Shown here in pieces: positions 1 to 9,181 of a stretch of 64,000 nt of DNA. The stretch is from Planctomycetota bacterium (GTDB lineage: Bacteria; Planctomycetota; UBA1135; UBA2386), in assembly GCA_025459175.1 (NCBI GenBank), contig JALORC010000009.1, positions 25,945-89,944 on the forward strand, read 5' to 3'. The first letter of the stretch is position 1, and every line of letters begins with the position of its first letter. The notes under the pieces were generated by a model, which had not been told where the DNA came from, made no database searches, and was given only the letters and a program-made list of their open reading frames with translations. The position numbers and the translations under genes were made by a program.

Positions 1-14
1 CGGATGCAACGCGG

Positions 15-33
15 CCGCGCCTGCCAGGCGCGG
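15..33 (-). terminator. Hairpin downstream of sigma factor gene
   Basis: A perfect 7-bp stem (CCGCGCC at 15-21 with GGCGCGG at 27-33) encloses a 5-nt loop about 12 bases after the stop of the leftward sigma gene. There is no clear U tract, so this is a terminator-like hairpin rather than a proven intrinsic terminator. Confidence 0.4.
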
Positions 34-44
34 TCGCCGCGCGG

Positions 45-614
45 CTACAGCGCGGCCGCCAGTTCGGCCAGCGCGCGACTCAGGATCGAGCGCACCGCGA
101 CCTCGGTCTTGCCGAGATCCTGCGCGATCTGCGCGTGCGACAGGCCCATCAGCCGCGCCATCAGGATCACTTCCTGCTTCTCCGGCGCGAGCTTGGCGAA
201 GCCGGCTTCGATGCGCTGCAGCTCCTCGCGCGCCGCGGCCTGACCGCTCGGCGTGTAGACGCCGTGCAGGCCGCGCAGTTCGTCCTCCTCGAGGCCGCCG
301 TGCTCGCGCCGCGCATCGCGCTTGCCGGCGCGCCAGTGCTCGGCGCGGTCGGCGATCTTGCGCATCGCGGTCGTGAACAGCCACTTCCGGAACTCCGCCT
401 CGCCGCCGAACCGGAACCGCTCGGCGTTCTCGAGCACGTCGCGGCACACCGACTGGGCGAGGTCGCTGCACGATTCCTTCGCCAGCAACGACGGTCCGGC
501 CTTCAGCCGCACGAACGCGCGCAGGGCCGGCAGGTGCTGCTCGAGCAGCGTTGCCACCGCCGCCGGATCGTGCTGGCTGGCGCGCTGCAGCAAGGCTTCC
601 AGGTCGTCACTCAT
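45..614 (-). CDS. Planctomycete-type ECF-like RNA polymerase sigma factor
   Basis: A 189-aa sigma-70 family protein that would direct RNA polymerase to a specific promoter set. The region-2 core contains ESCSDLAQSVCRDVLEN and FRKWLFTTAMRKIADRAEHW. The C-terminal region-4 helix-turn-helix reads LMGLSHAQIAQDLGKTEVAV. The SDL(V/A)QSVCR-type segment is typical of planctomycete sigma factors that sit next to Ser/Thr kinases. The start at 614 was chosen because upstream in-frame sequence is the antisense of the kinase gene. It is divergent from the kinase gene with only 25 bases between start codons, so the two are probably co-regulated. No anti-sigma gene is adjacent. Confidence 0.85.
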   Translation of the reverse strand: MSDDLEALLQRASQHDPAAVATLLEQHLPALRAFVRLKAGPSLLAKESCSDLAQSVCRDVLENAERFRFGGEAEFRKWLFTTAMRKIADRAEHWRAGKRDARREHGGLEEDELRGLHGVYTPSGQAAAREELQRIEAGFAKLAPEKQEVILMARLMGLSHAQIAQDLGKTEVAVRSILSRALAELAAAL

Positions 615-620
615 GCGGGC

Positions 621-626
621 AGGATA
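621..626 (-). promoter_or_regulatory. Possible -10 element of leaderless sigma gene
   Basis: On the minus strand TATCCT lies 6 bases before the ATG at 614. That spacing would place transcription start at or next to the start codon. The gap to the divergent kinase gene (start 640) is only 25 bases, so both promoters must overlap here or lie inside the opposite gene. This is inference from spacing only. Confidence 0.25.
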
Positions 627-639
627 CCATTCGCCGCGC

Positions 640-3486
640 ATGGACGAACCGACCCAGCGCCGAGCCGGTGCCCCAGACAGCGACTTCGTGCACGAAGTCA
701 TGGCGGACTGCATCGAGGCCTGGAACCAGGGTGGCGCCGCGGCGGCCGAGGCGGTGCTGCAGCGGCACCCGGACCTCGCCCCGTTGCTGCGCGAGCGGCT
801 CGAGAAGCTGCAGCGCACCGGTCTGCTCGGTGACAGCGAGCCGGAGACCACCTCGGCGATGCCGACCCAGCTCGGCGAGTTCAAGCTCGGCAAGCGCATC
901 GGCAGCGGCGGCATGGGCGTCGTGCACCTCGCCGAACAGCTGTCGCTCGGCCGCACCGTGGCGCTGAAGCTGGTGCGGCCCGAGCAGCGGTTCTTCCCCG
1001 GTGCGCGGGCGCGGTTCCGCCGCGAGGTCGAGGCGATCGCGCGCCTCGGCGATGCCGGCATCGTGCCGATCCACTGCGTCGGCGAGGACCAGGGCATCGA
1101 CTACTTCGCGATGGAGTTCGTGCGCGGCGCGTCGCTCGGCGAGGTGATCGCGGCGGTGCAGGGCACGCCGCACGGCGAGCGCCAGGGGCGCGATGTAGCA
1201 GTGGTGGCGGCGGCGCGCGGCGAACAGGAGCTGCCGGCGGTGCTGCCCGAACTGTTCTCCGGCACCTGGGTGATGACGTGCTGCCGGCTGGTCGCGCGCA
1301 TGGCGCGCGCCGCCCACCACGCGCACGAGCGCGGCGTCGTGCACCGCGACCTGAAGCCGAACAACGCGATGGTCACCGTCGACGGCCGCGTGCTGCTGCT
1401 CGACTTCGGCCTCGCCGCCGCCGCCGGGACCACCCGCATCACCCGCAGTGGGGCGATGCTCGGCACGCTGCACTACATGGCGCCCGAGCAGCTGCAGGAC
1501 GGTGCGGTCGACGTGCGCACCGACGTCTACGCGCTCGGGGTCACGCTGCACGAACTGCTCGCGCTGCAGTCGCCGTTCGACGGCCGCTCGACCGAGGCCC
1601 TGCGGCAGCAGATCCTGCTCGGCGTGCGCGCGCCGCTGCGCGAGGTCAACCCGGAGGTGCCGCGCGACGTCGCCACGATCACCGCGGTCGCCAGCGATCG
1701 CGACCCGGCGCGCCGCTATGCGAGCGCCGCGGCACTGGCCGATGACCTCGAACGCTTCCTGCAGCACCGGCCGATCGAGGCCCGCCCGGTCGGCGCGCTG
1801 GTGCGCTGCCGGCGCTGGAGCCAGCGGCATCCGGCGCTGGCGACCGCGGCGGGGCTGGGGTTGACGGGTCTGCTGGCGCTGCCGTTCGTCGTGCAGTGGT
1901 CGCGCGGGGTCGCCGAAGCGCAGATCCAGACCGCGCGGCAGCAGTCGCAGCGGAACCTGCAGGGGGCGCTCGATGCGGTGACGCACATGCTGCGGCAGGC
2001 GCGTTCGCAGGCGCTGCGGCAGGTGCCGGGGCTCGATGCGCAGCGCCAGCGCGAGGTCGACACCGCGGTCGCGCTGATGCGGCAGCTGCGGGCCGAGAAC
2101 GCCGACGACAGCTCGGTCGCGGCGTTGTTCGTGCGGGGCATGATCCGGGTCGCCGAGTTCCGCCGGTTGTTCGGCGATCATCCGGGGGCGCTGGTGGTGC
2201 TCGACGAAGCGGAGCCGGTGCTGGTCGCGCAGCGCCGCGCGGCGCCCGACGATCCGCTGCTGGCGGTCGATCGGGCCGGACTCACGCTGAATCGCGGTTC
2301 GTCGTTGGTCGAGCAGGGCAAGGTGGCGGCGGCCGCCGCGGCCTGGCAGGCGTTGCTCGACGAGTTCGCCGGCCGCGCTCCGGCGACGTTGCCCGGCGAG
2401 TTGCGCACCGCGCTCGCGAGCTGCCACAACAACCTGTCCCGCATCAAGAAGGCCGATGGCGATCTGGCGGCGGCGACCGCGCATCTGCGGACCGCGATCG
2501 AGCTCGAGGCCGAGGTCACCAGCGACGCTGACAGCATCGACCACCGCCTCGATCGACTGCGCACCCGTTCCAACCTCTCGACGATGCTGCTCGAACAGGG
2601 CGATGCGGACGCGGCCCGCCAGGGCTACGAGGTCGTCCTGGCGGCTCTGCTGGAGGCTGCGAAGGTGCACCCGAACGAACCCGAGGTGCAGCGGGAGTTG
2701 GCGCGGGCCCGCTGTGCGATGGCTGGCTTGCACTCGCTGCAGCAGGACTTCGTGCAGTCGCGGCCGCTGCGCACGGCGGCGATCGCGGCGATGGAGCAGC
2801 TGGTGGCCGCCTTCCCCGATCGCATCGCGTATCGGCAGGAGCTCGGGCAGATGGCGAACGACGCCTCGGTCGATGCGCAGCTGGCGAAGGACCTCGACGC
2901 CGCCGCCCCGCTCGCCGATCGCGCGGTCGCGTGCCATCGCGAACTGCTGCAGCGCGCGCCGCAGAACGTCGAGTATGCGACCCAGCTGGCGATGTTCCTG
3001 CGTCAGCGCAGCGTGGTGGCGTTGCTGCAGCAGCGCCTCGAGCCGGCCTTCGCCGACATCACCGCCGCGATCGAGTTGCAGGAACTGGTCGTACGCAACA
3101 GGCCCGACGACCCGCACTTCGCGCTGCAGGCCGCGGGACTGCACCAGGAGCACGGGCTCTACCATCTGCGCAGCCAACGCTGGCCGGAGGGTCGCGCCGC
3201 GCTGCACCGCGCCCGCGATCACTACGAGGCGCTGCTCGGCAAGGGCAACCGCACGCCGCAGGAACCGAATCGCCTGCCGAAGCTGTTGACCGTGCTGGCC
3301 CGGGTCGAGCACATGTGCGAGGACCAGGACGCGGCGATGGCGTGCCTCGTGCGCCACCAGCAGCTGCACCCGATGGGCAAGCGCGAGCTGGTCGCGTTCG
3401 CGCAGCAGCTCGAGCTCGACCAGCACGCCGGGTTCGCGGCGCTGGTGCAGGCCGCGGACGCCGCGACTTCCGGCGCTGCCAAATGA
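640..3486 (+). CDS. Membrane Ser/Thr protein kinase with TPR-like C-terminus
   Basis: A 948-aa Hanks-type kinase. Residues 80-375 hold the catalytic domain: glycine loop GSGGMGVV near 88, VALK lysine at about 110, HRDLKPNN at about 235, DFG at about 255 and APEQ of the activation segment. All catalytic residues are present. A hydrophobic segment at about 397-420 (GLGLTGLLALPFVVQW) should cross the membrane. The last 500 residues are alanine-rich helical repeats of TPR type, presumably periplasmic and used for sensing or protein binding. About 80 residues precede the kinase domain. The start at 640 was chosen because extension upstream runs into the antisense of the sigma gene. Kinase plus sigma pairs of this type are common in planctomycetes; the substrate is unknown. 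Confidence 0.9.
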   Translation: MDEPTQRRAGAPDSDFVHEVMADCIEAWNQGGAAAAEAVLQRHPDLAPLLRERLEKLQRTGLLGDSEPETTSAMPTQLGEFKLGKRIGSGGMGVVHLAEQLSLGRTVALKLVRPEQRFFPGARARFRREVEAIARLGDAGIVPIHCVGEDQGIDYFAMEFVRGASLGEVIAAVQGTPHGERQGRDVAVVAAARGEQELPAVLPELFSGTWVMTCCRLVARMARAAHHAHERGVVHRDLKPNNAMVTVDGRVLLLDFGLAAAAGTTRITRSGAMLGTLHYMAPEQLQDGAVDVRTDVYALGVTLHELLALQSPFDGRSTEALRQQILLGVRAPLREVNPEVPRDVATITAVASDRDPARRYASAAALADDLERFLQHRPIEARPVGALVRCRRWSQRHPALATAAGLGLTGLLALPFVVQWSRGVAEAQIQTARQQSQRNLQGALDAVTHMLRQARSQALRQVPGLDAQRQREVDTAVALMRQLRAENADDSSVAALFVRGMIRVAEFRRLFGDHPGALVVLDEAEPVLVAQRRAAPDDPLLAVDRAGLTLNRGSSLVEQGKVAAAAAAWQALLDEFAGRAPATLPGELRTALASCHNNLSRIKKADGDLAAATAHLRTAIELEAEVTSDADSIDHRLDRLRTRSNLSTMLLEQGDADAARQGYEVVLAALLEAAKVHPNEPEVQRELARARCAMAGLHSLQQDFVQSRPLRTAAIAAMEQLVAAFPDRIAYRQELGQMANDASVDAQLAKDLDAAAPLADRAVACHRELLQRAPQNVEYATQLAMFLRQRSVVALLQQRLEPAFADITAAIELQELVVRNRPDDPHFALQAAGLHQEHGLYHLRSQRWPEGRAALHRARDHYEALLGKGNRTPQEPNRLPKLLTVLARVEHMCEDQDAAMACLVRHQQLHPMGKRELVAFAQQLELDQHAGFAALVQAADAATSGAAK

Positions 3487-3507
3487 CGCGCGGCGGTGCT
3501 CCGGCCG

Positions 3508-6216
3508 CTACGGCGCCTGGATCCGGATCTCGAGGCCAGGGCTGCTGCTGAACCCCGATGGCGACGGCGCACACGGGCCGCTCCACAGGAAGGCGCCCTG
3601 CGCGAACAATCCGAAGCCGTGGAACACCGGCTGCGGCGGCAGCGGCACCGCGGTGGTGCCGCGGCCGGTCGCGTCGACGTTCATGCCGAGCAGCACCCAC
3701 TGCGCCGGGGCCTGCAGGTCGAGGTGCATCCGCACGCCGAGCCCCGGATCGAAGCCGACCGGATCGCCGGCGGTGCCCAGCGCGAGCACGCCGAGGCCAC
3801 TCGGCGGGCCGCGATCGACGGCGACCGCGAAGCCGCTGGCACCCGCGATCGGGGCGATGGTGCCGTCGATGCCGTGCGGCCCGAAGCACCCCGGCGTGCC
3901 GGTGCCGAGCTCGAACAGGCCCGGCGGCCGCTGCGCGCGCAGCTGCAGCCGCATCGCGCCGAACGCGGCGTCGAACACCGCGGCCACCGCGAGCGCGCGG
4001 CCGTCGACGAGTCCGTCGAGCTGCGGCCGCACTTCGTGGTCCTCGCCGTTCCACAGCGGGAAGCCGACCGCGTCGATCGGCGTGCCGTCCTCGGCCAGTC
4101 GCCGCGCATACAGGTCGGGTTCGAGATCGTAGTTCCAGGCGTTGTTCTGCAGCGTCTGGTAGGCGACCACGTATTCGCGGCCGTTCCAGGCGATGTCGGG
4201 ACGCGACTGGCCCATCGGCGCCGGGCCGGTCAGCACCTGCATCGGCCCGGTCTGCGTGCCGTCCGGCAGCAGGCGCTGCACCAGGATCTCGGTGTTGGTC
4301 CAGTTGGAGCCCGACTGCGACACCACGATCGCGCTGGTGCCGCTGCTGGCGAGGTCGAACGAGTTCCAGTCCTGGATGTTGAGCACGCTCATCGCGCCGG
4401 CCGTCGACACGGTGCCGTTCAGATCGACGAAGTGCAGCGAGATGCCGCCCTGCGCCGACAGCATGCCGTTGTGCGATTCGGTGCCGACCAACCAGCGGCC
4501 GCCGAGTTCGATCACGCGCACGCCGCGCGCGAAGCTCGAGCCGAGCAGCCGCGGGGTGGGGTCGAGGATCGCGCCGTCGCTGCCGCGCACGCGCACGCCG
4601 TACGACAGCACCGTCTGCGGGAAGCTCGGGTAGCGCAGAGCCGCGACCAGGAAGTCGCCGCCGGCGCTGCCGACGTCGGGGGAATGGCCGAGCTGGACCT
4701 GGAACGGGGCCGGATCCAGCCAGCCGCCGTTGGCGTCGAGCCGGCGACCGTAGACGCGGCCGAGCTGCGCGTCGGCCCACGCGATCAGGAAGTGGCTGCC
4801 GTTCCACGCCGCACCGCCGGGCTGCAACTGCGTGTGCGCCGCGGTGGCGAACTCGAGTGGCGCCGCGTCGAGCGAACGGCCGAGCCGGTCGGTGCGCCAC
4901 GCCAGCAAGCGCGAGCCGCCGGCGCGTTCGGCCATGGCGGTGACCAGGTAGCCGAGGCCGCCGGCCGTCACCCGCGGCAGCCGCAGCGCCTCGGCGCCGA
5001 GCGACAGGCAGCGTTCGGCGCCGATCGCGCCACTCGCCGACAGGGTGGTCGCGAAGACGTCATCGGCCGAGCCGCCGCGTGCGTCGTGCCACAGCTGCAG
5101 CGCGCCGCCGCCCGGCAGGGCTCCGAGGGCGAGGCCGTACAGGAAGCCGGTGTTCTGGTTCGGCGCCGCGATGCCACCCGGGTCGAGCACGGTGCCGTTC
5201 GCCGCGAAGCGGCACAGCCGCACGTCGGCGACCGGCTGCATCCACGCGGCGATCCACTGGCTGCCGTCCCAGGTCGCGCTGGTCGCGGTGGGGCCGGGGG
5301 TCAGCTGCGGGGTGGACAGTGCGACCGGCGCCGGGTCGAGCAGCGTCAGGTTGGCCGCGAAGCGCTGCACGACGACTTCCTGCGTGAACTGCGGCGTCTG
5401 GCGGATCCAGTTGCCGAGGAAGTGGCTGCCGATGCCGATGCCACTGCCGCGCACACAGCCGAGTTCGGTCGGCAGCGCGACGGCGGCCGCATCGAGCGGT
5501 GCAAGCGCCGGCGTGAAGCGGCGGGCGCGGGCGGTGTTCTCGCGCCATGCGAACAACCAGGTGTTGCCGGCGAACGCGACCTGCAGATCGAAGAACAGCT
5601 GGAACGACGCCGGCTGCACGAGCACGCCCGCACCGTCGAGCGCCGCGCCGGCGGCGGTGATGCGGCGCGCGCGCACGTCGCTGTTGCCGCCGCTCTGGCC
5701 GGTCCACGCGACGACGAAGCCCTGGCCGTCGCTGCCGACCGCGAACTCGAGGCCGGTCGCGTCGTTGGCCAGCGCGATCGGCACCGGATCGAGCACCACA
5801 CCGGCGGCCGAGACGCGCTGCGCACGCAGTTCGGTCGCGAAGTAGCCGCTGCCGGGGTCGTATTCGCTCTTGTAGACACACAGCCAGTCCTGGCCGTTCC
5901 ACACCACGCGAGGCACGGTCTGGTTCGCGGCTGCCTTGGTGATCGCGAACGGCACCGCGTCGAGCGGCTGGCCCTGCGCATCGACGCGCACGGCGAAGAT
6001 GTCGCGGTCGCCGGCGCGGTCGTCCTCGAACACGACCAGCGTCGCGTTGGCACCGGCGGCCGCCGCCGCGTTGCGCTGCAGGCCGGCGGCGGCGCTGATC
6101 GCCGGCACGTCGGGCAGGCCGATCGGCGGCATCCAGTTGGCGGCCTGGGCCAGCAGCGGCACGCCGAGGGAACTCGCTGCGCACAGGCGCAGCACGACAG
6201 GGTGGAGGTGGTTCAT
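3508..6216 (-). CDS. Large secreted protein with planctomycete-type C-terminal module
   Basis: A 902-aa protein with a signal peptide (MNHLHPVVLRLCAASSLGVP, cleavage likely after LAQA). The body consists of repeated blades of about 50 residues with patterns such as VWNGQDWLCVY, ATWDGSQWIAAWM and AWNGREYVVAYQ, which suggests a multi-bladed beta-propeller. The last 140 residues begin with GTGTPGCFGPHG and end with FSSSPGLEIRI. This module recurs in the protein at 43137-44738. The start at 6216 places the signal peptide at the N-terminus. No catalytic motif was recognised; role unknown, exported. Confidence 0.8.
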   Translation of the reverse strand: MNHLHPVVLRLCAASSLGVPLLAQAANWMPPIGLPDVPAISAAAGLQRNAAAAAGANATLVVFEDDRAGDRDIFAVRVDAQGQPLDAVPFAITKAAANQTVPRVVWNGQDWLCVYKSEYDPGSGYFATELRAQRVSAAGVVLDPVPIALANDATGLEFAVGSDGQGFVVAWTGQSGGNSDVRARRITAAGAALDGAGVLVQPASFQLFFDLQVAFAGNTWLFAWRENTARARRFTPALAPLDAAAVALPTELGCVRGSGIGIGSHFLGNWIRQTPQFTQEVVVQRFAANLTLLDPAPVALSTPQLTPGPTATSATWDGSQWIAAWMQPVADVRLCRFAANGTVLDPGGIAAPNQNTGFLYGLALGALPGGGALQLWHDARGGSADDVFATTLSASGAIGAERCLSLGAEALRLPRVTAGGLGYLVTAMAERAGGSRLLAWRTDRLGRSLDAAPLEFATAAHTQLQPGGAAWNGSHFLIAWADAQLGRVYGRRLDANGGWLDPAPFQVQLGHSPDVGSAGGDFLVAALRYPSFPQTVLSYGVRVRGSDGAILDPTPRLLGSSFARGVRVIELGGRWLVGTESHNGMLSAQGGISLHFVDLNGTVSTAGAMSVLNIQDWNSFDLASSGTSAIVVSQSGSNWTNTEILVQRLLPDGTQTGPMQVLTGPAPMGQSRPDIAWNGREYVVAYQTLQNNAWNYDLEPDLYARRLAEDGTPIDAVGFPLWNGEDHEVRPQLDGLVDGRALAVAAVFDAAFGAMRLQLRAQRPPGLFELGTGTPGCFGPHGIDGTIAPIAGASGFAVAVDRGPPSGLGVLALGTAGDPVGFDPGLGVRMHLDLQAPAQWVLLGMNVDATGRGTTAVPLPPQPVFHGFGLFAQGAFLWSGPCAPSPSGFSSSPGLEIRIQAP

Positions 6217-6439
6217 GGGAAACCCGCTTCGATGAGCTGCCGACGCAGGCGGTGCCTGCGCCGTGAGTGCGATCCATACCACCGCTGCCGGCGGAGCATT
6301 TCCGGGCCGCTGTGCGGGCAAGGCGGGCGCCGTGCGGCCCTGCTGTGCGTCAGCCGGACACTTCGCGAACGCCCGCGTGCAGTGGCGGGCGTTCGGCTGC
6401 CTTGTCGGGACTTTCGGGCCTGGATACCCTGGACGCGAC

Positions 6440-7009
6440 ATGGGTGATGCTTTTCGCGCCGGCTACTACGTCTCTCCCGAGGCCTACCTCGCGGCGGAGC
6501 GATCGCGCGCGCAGAAGCACGAGTATCTGGCCGGCGTGGAGTATCTGATGGCGGGTGCCAGCGCCGGGCACAATCGGATCGCCGGCAACTTGTTCGGGGA
6601 GCTGCGCGGGCAACTCGAAGGAACGCCGTGTGAGGTGTTCTCCGCCGACCTGAAGGTCCGCATCGCCACCGCTACTGCCGAGTTCTACTACTACCCGGAC
6701 GTCACCGTGGATTGCTCGGGCGTCTCGGACACCGCGCTGTTCGCCGAACGGCCGCGGGTGATCTTCGAAGTTCTGTCGCCCGAGACCGAGCGTATCGATC
6801 GCGGCGAGAAGCTGCGCAGCTATCAGTCGCTGCCGTCGCTCGATGCCTGTGTGCTCGTCGACCAGCACCGGGTGGCGGTCATGGTCCATCGGCGGATCGA
6901 AGGTGGCTGGGCTCGTGAGTTGCTGACCGAGCAGGCCGAACTGTTGCAGCTGCCGACCATCGCTTGTGCCATTTCCTTGGCGGCGATCTACCGGCGCACC
7001 GGGCTCTGA
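6440..7009 (+). CDS. Uma2-family (DUF820) putative nuclease-fold protein
   Basis: A 189-aa protein of the Uma2/DUF820 family, which has a PD-(D/E)XK restriction-endonuclease-like fold. Visible hallmarks are QKHEYLAGVEYLMAGASAGH near the N-terminus, YYYPDVTVDC (the PDV aspartate) and RVIFEVLSPETERIDRG (the E-V-LS segment). These supply the usual acidic residues. The cellular role of these widespread single-gene proteins is not established; some may act as nucleases. The start at 6440 gives the expected N-terminus. A hairpin overlaps the stop codon. It is not in an operon with its neighbours. Confidence 0.8.
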   Translation: MGDAFRAGYYVSPEAYLAAERSRAQKHEYLAGVEYLMAGASAGHNRIAGNLFGELRGQLEGTPCEVFSADLKVRIATATAEFYYYPDVTVDCSGVSDTALFAERPRVIFEVLSPETERIDRGEKLRSYQSLPSLDACVLVDQHRVAVMVHRRIEGGWARELLTEQAELLQLPTIACAISLAAIYRRTGL

Positions 7010-7038
7010 GCCGGCTCGCCCGCAAGGCGACCCGGCTC
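7008..7038 (+). repeat. REP-like hairpin, copy 1, overlapping stop of Uma2 gene
   Basis: The element starts inside the TGA stop of the Uma2 gene. GAGCCGG (7008-7014) pairs with CCGGCTC (7032-7038), and inner TCGCC pairs with GGCGA. The sequence GAGCCGGCTCGCC is shared exactly with the minus strand at 31568-31580 and nearly with 7120-7148. It could serve as a terminator and belongs to a small repeat family. Confidence 0.5.
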
Positions 7039-7119
7039 AGCGATTGCCAGGACGCCGCAACGCGGGACCCACCAACCACGAGATCGACGCAACCGGCCCC
7101 GCTGCGTCGTCTCCTTGGA

Positions 7120-7148
7120 AGCCGGCTCGCCTGCGAGGCGACCCAGGC
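7120..7148 (+). repeat. REP-like hairpin, copy 2
   Basis: AGCCGGCTCGCC followed by TGCG and AGGCGACCCAGGC repeats copy 1 about 110 bases away, in the same orientation. The inner stem (CTCGCC/AGGCGA) is conserved while the outer stem is degraded. It lies just past the stop of the leftward gene ending at 7157. Confidence 0.45.
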
Positions 7149-7156
7149 AACGCCCT

Positions 7157-7690
7157 TCACGCCATCGAACACGCCGCCAGTGCCGTCGTCGGCGGGGCGA
7201 GCGGGGCGGTGCTGCCGCGCGGCGCCGTCAACCGGAACGTCGCCAGCAGCTGCGCGAACGTGTCCGCGGTCGCGTGCCAGAGCGCATCGGGCGCCATGCA
7301 GCTGATGTGCAGCAGGCGGCCGCCGTCCTCGGCGAACACGATGCGGTTGCGCATCGAGATGCCGTCGCCGTGCACGGTGGTCCAGCAGCCGACGCCGGCG
7401 AGGTCGCCGAGCGCTTGCCGTTCGATCGCGCCGATCACCTGGCCGTGCTCGTCGGCGATGTACTGCAGCCACTGGGACACGCTGCCGTCGGCGAAGGCCG
7501 GGCGCGCGGTGACCGCGAACACGATCGCCGCGTACGGCGCCATCAGGATCGTGATCGGCGCGAACGCCTTCGGGTCGTCGAGGTCGATCAGATCGGTCGG
7601 CAGCGGCACGTCGTTCCAGTCGGCGGGCATCAGCACCGAGAAGTCGAGGCCGGCCGGGGCGTCCTGCCGGTGGAAGGTGCGGGTGGTCAT
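7157..7690 (-). CDS. Conserved hypothetical protein, possible DUF1795/PsbP-like
   Basis: A 177-aa soluble protein with no signal peptide or membrane helix. The pattern FSVLMPADWNDVPLPTD, then a central YIADEHGQVIGAIERQALG and a late LLATFRLT, resembles the small alpha/beta proteins annotated DUF1795 or PsbP-like, where a lipid-or-ligand cup fold is formed. I cannot assign a function. It is the last of three leftward genes (8463, 7725, 7157) that may be co-transcribed, with a 34-base gap to the preceding gene. Confidence 0.6.
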   Translation of the reverse strand: MTTRTFHRQDAPAGLDFSVLMPADWNDVPLPTDLIDLDDPKAFAPITILMAPYAAIVFAVTARPAFADGSVSQWLQYIADEHGQVIGAIERQALGDLAGVGCWTTVHGDGISMRNRIVFAEDGGRLLHISCMAPDALWHATADTFAQLLATFRLTAPRGSTAPLAPPTTALAACSMA

Positions 7691-7724
7691 GTGCGGATTC
7701 GTGTCGTCGAGAGGTCGGTGTGGT

Positions 7725-8432
7725 TCAGGCGGTGCCGAAGGTCGCGCCGCGGCGCATCGCGACCGCCTGGATGAAGTGGAACGGGATCACCTTCCAGTCG
7801 CCGTCGCGCTGGCGCAGCAGGAACGGGATCTCGCCCTCGGGGGTCAGCGCCTGCAGCACGCGGATGCCGAGTTCGTGGTGGCGAGGGCCGACGAACTGCG
7901 TGCCGGTCGGCACCTCGAACGGATCGCCGGCTTCGAGTTCGCACAGCACCAGCATCTCGACCAGCAGTTCGTGGTGCCACGCATCGACCGGGGCCACGCC
8001 GCCGTTCGCGAGCAGCTCGACGCCGCGTGCATCGAAGGCGAGCGCCTGCATCGCTGCGACGTCGCCGGCCAGCAGTCCGCGGTAGAACGCACGCGCTGCC
8101 GTGCGGGGCGCATCGTCGGCTCGCAGTGCCGCGAGCGGATAGCGTGGGTCGACGCGGTAGCCGGCGGCGGTCGCCTGCATCACCAGCAACTGCACGTGCT
8201 CACCGAGCCATGCCTGCACCAGCAGGCGGTCCCGCGGCAGCTCGGCGGTGCGCACCGACAGGGCGTCGAGTGCGGCGAAGTGACGGGCGGCGGTCGGCGA
8301 GAGTGGCCTGGCCACCAGCGCGGCCAACTCGGGATGCGGCAGCGTGTGATGGGCGAGCCGTGCGGCATCGCCGGCCCGCAGTGCCTCGAAGTAGCCGCGC
8401 ACGGTCGCGGTGGTCGGATCGGTGGTGGCCAT
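7725..8432 (-). CDS. Hypothetical protein with two SnoaL/NTF2-like repeats
   Basis: A 235-aa protein whose two halves each begin with a similar helix: VRGYFEALRAGDAARL near residue 12 and ARAFYRGLLAGDVAAMQ near residue 112. Each is followed by a region ending in beta strands (GDWKVIPFHFIQ at the end). This is the organisation of NTF2/SnoaL-like folds in tandem. No catalytic residues can be named. It sits between two other small uncharacterised genes on the same strand. Confidence 0.6.
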   Translation of the reverse strand: MATTDPTTATVRGYFEALRAGDAARLAHHTLPHPELAALVARPLSPTAARHFAALDALSVRTAELPRDRLLVQAWLGEHVQLLVMQATAAGYRVDPRYPLAALRADDAPRTAARAFYRGLLAGDVAAMQALAFDARGVELLANGGVAPVDAWHHELLVEMLVLCELEAGDPFEVPTGTQFVGPRHHELGIRVLQALTPEGEIPFLLRQRDGDWKVIPFHFIQAVAMRRGATFGTA

Positions 8433-8462
8433 GGTCGGAGCCTCGGTGGGGGCGCGGCAGGA

Positions 8463-8843
8463 TCACTCGAGGTCGAGTGCGAACGGCAGCGGATAGGTCT
8501 TCACGACCGGCTTGGTCTTGCTGCGCGTCTTGACCTCGACCCGCACCGACGGCGGGGCACCGAGCACCAGGTAGAGCTTGACGAACTGATCTTCGTGCAC
8601 GGCCCAGGAGCGGTCGGCGAGGTAGACCTCGTTGCTCTTCGCCTTGTGCGCCTGGTAGGCTAGCTTCTCGGCCATCAGTGGCTCGAAGCAGACGATGTTG
8701 CCGAGATAGTGGACCTGCAGCCCGGGCTTGCCCTGGTTGCCGACCTCGGTGCAGGCTTCGACGTGCACTTTCAGCACCGAGCCGTCCTCGAGGTCCTTCA
8801 CTTCGAACGATTCGATCGCAGTCTTGACGTTGCTCATGCCCAC
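8463..8843 (-). CDS. Small hypothetical protein
   Basis: A 126-aa protein beginning MGMSNVKTAIESFEVKDLED (a second start two codons later is equally possible). It is strand-rich with no membrane segment or recognised motif. It lies 30 bases upstream of the SnoaL-like gene, on the same strand, and may head that small transcription unit. Not recognised as a family. Confidence 0.55.
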   Translation of the reverse strand: MGMSNVKTAIESFEVKDLEDGSVLKVHVEACTEVGNQGKPGLQVHYLGNIVCFEPLMAEKLAYQAHKAKSNEVYLADRSWAVHEDQFVKLYLVLGAPPSVRVEVKTRSKTKPVVKTYPLPFALDLE

Positions 8844-8994
8844 GTCATCCGGACGCGGGGGAACGTGTGGCCAAGAGCCGTGAAATGTCGGCGGGGAGGG
8901 GGCGCCTACCCTGCGGGCGGCATCTCTTCGACTCGGTCTGCACGAGGTCGACCGGAGGAACGGCGACCAGAGGGCGACCAGAGGAAGGAAAAAC

Positions 8995-9070
8995 TGGTGG
9001 GCAGAGCCAGGGTTGAACTGGCGACCCCGGCATTTTCAGTGCCGTGCTCTACCAACTGAGCTATCTGCCC
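8995..9070 (-). tRNA. tRNA-Phe(GAA)
   Basis: The minus strand folds as a complete tRNA: acceptor GGGCAGA/TCTGCCC, D arm GCTCAGTTGGTAGAGC, anticodon stem CGGCA/TGCCG with loop CTGAAAA (anticodon GAA), and T arm GCCAG-TTCAACC-CTGGC. A discriminator A and an encoded CCA follow (8995-8998). Confidence 0.97.
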
Positions 9071-9181
9071 AACCAGTGCCGTCCCGCCTTGCGGCAGAAC
9101 GGGGCGCGGAACGCTAGCGATCGGCGGCGTCCGGTGCAAGCAGGAAGCTGACGCAACCGCGGTGCGAGCCAGGTGGCTTGG

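Noticed and set aside
607..3426. 939-residue minus-strand frame opposite the kinase
   Set aside because: The composition is shadow-like (arginine, histidine and glutamine runs), while the plus strand carries a complete kinase.
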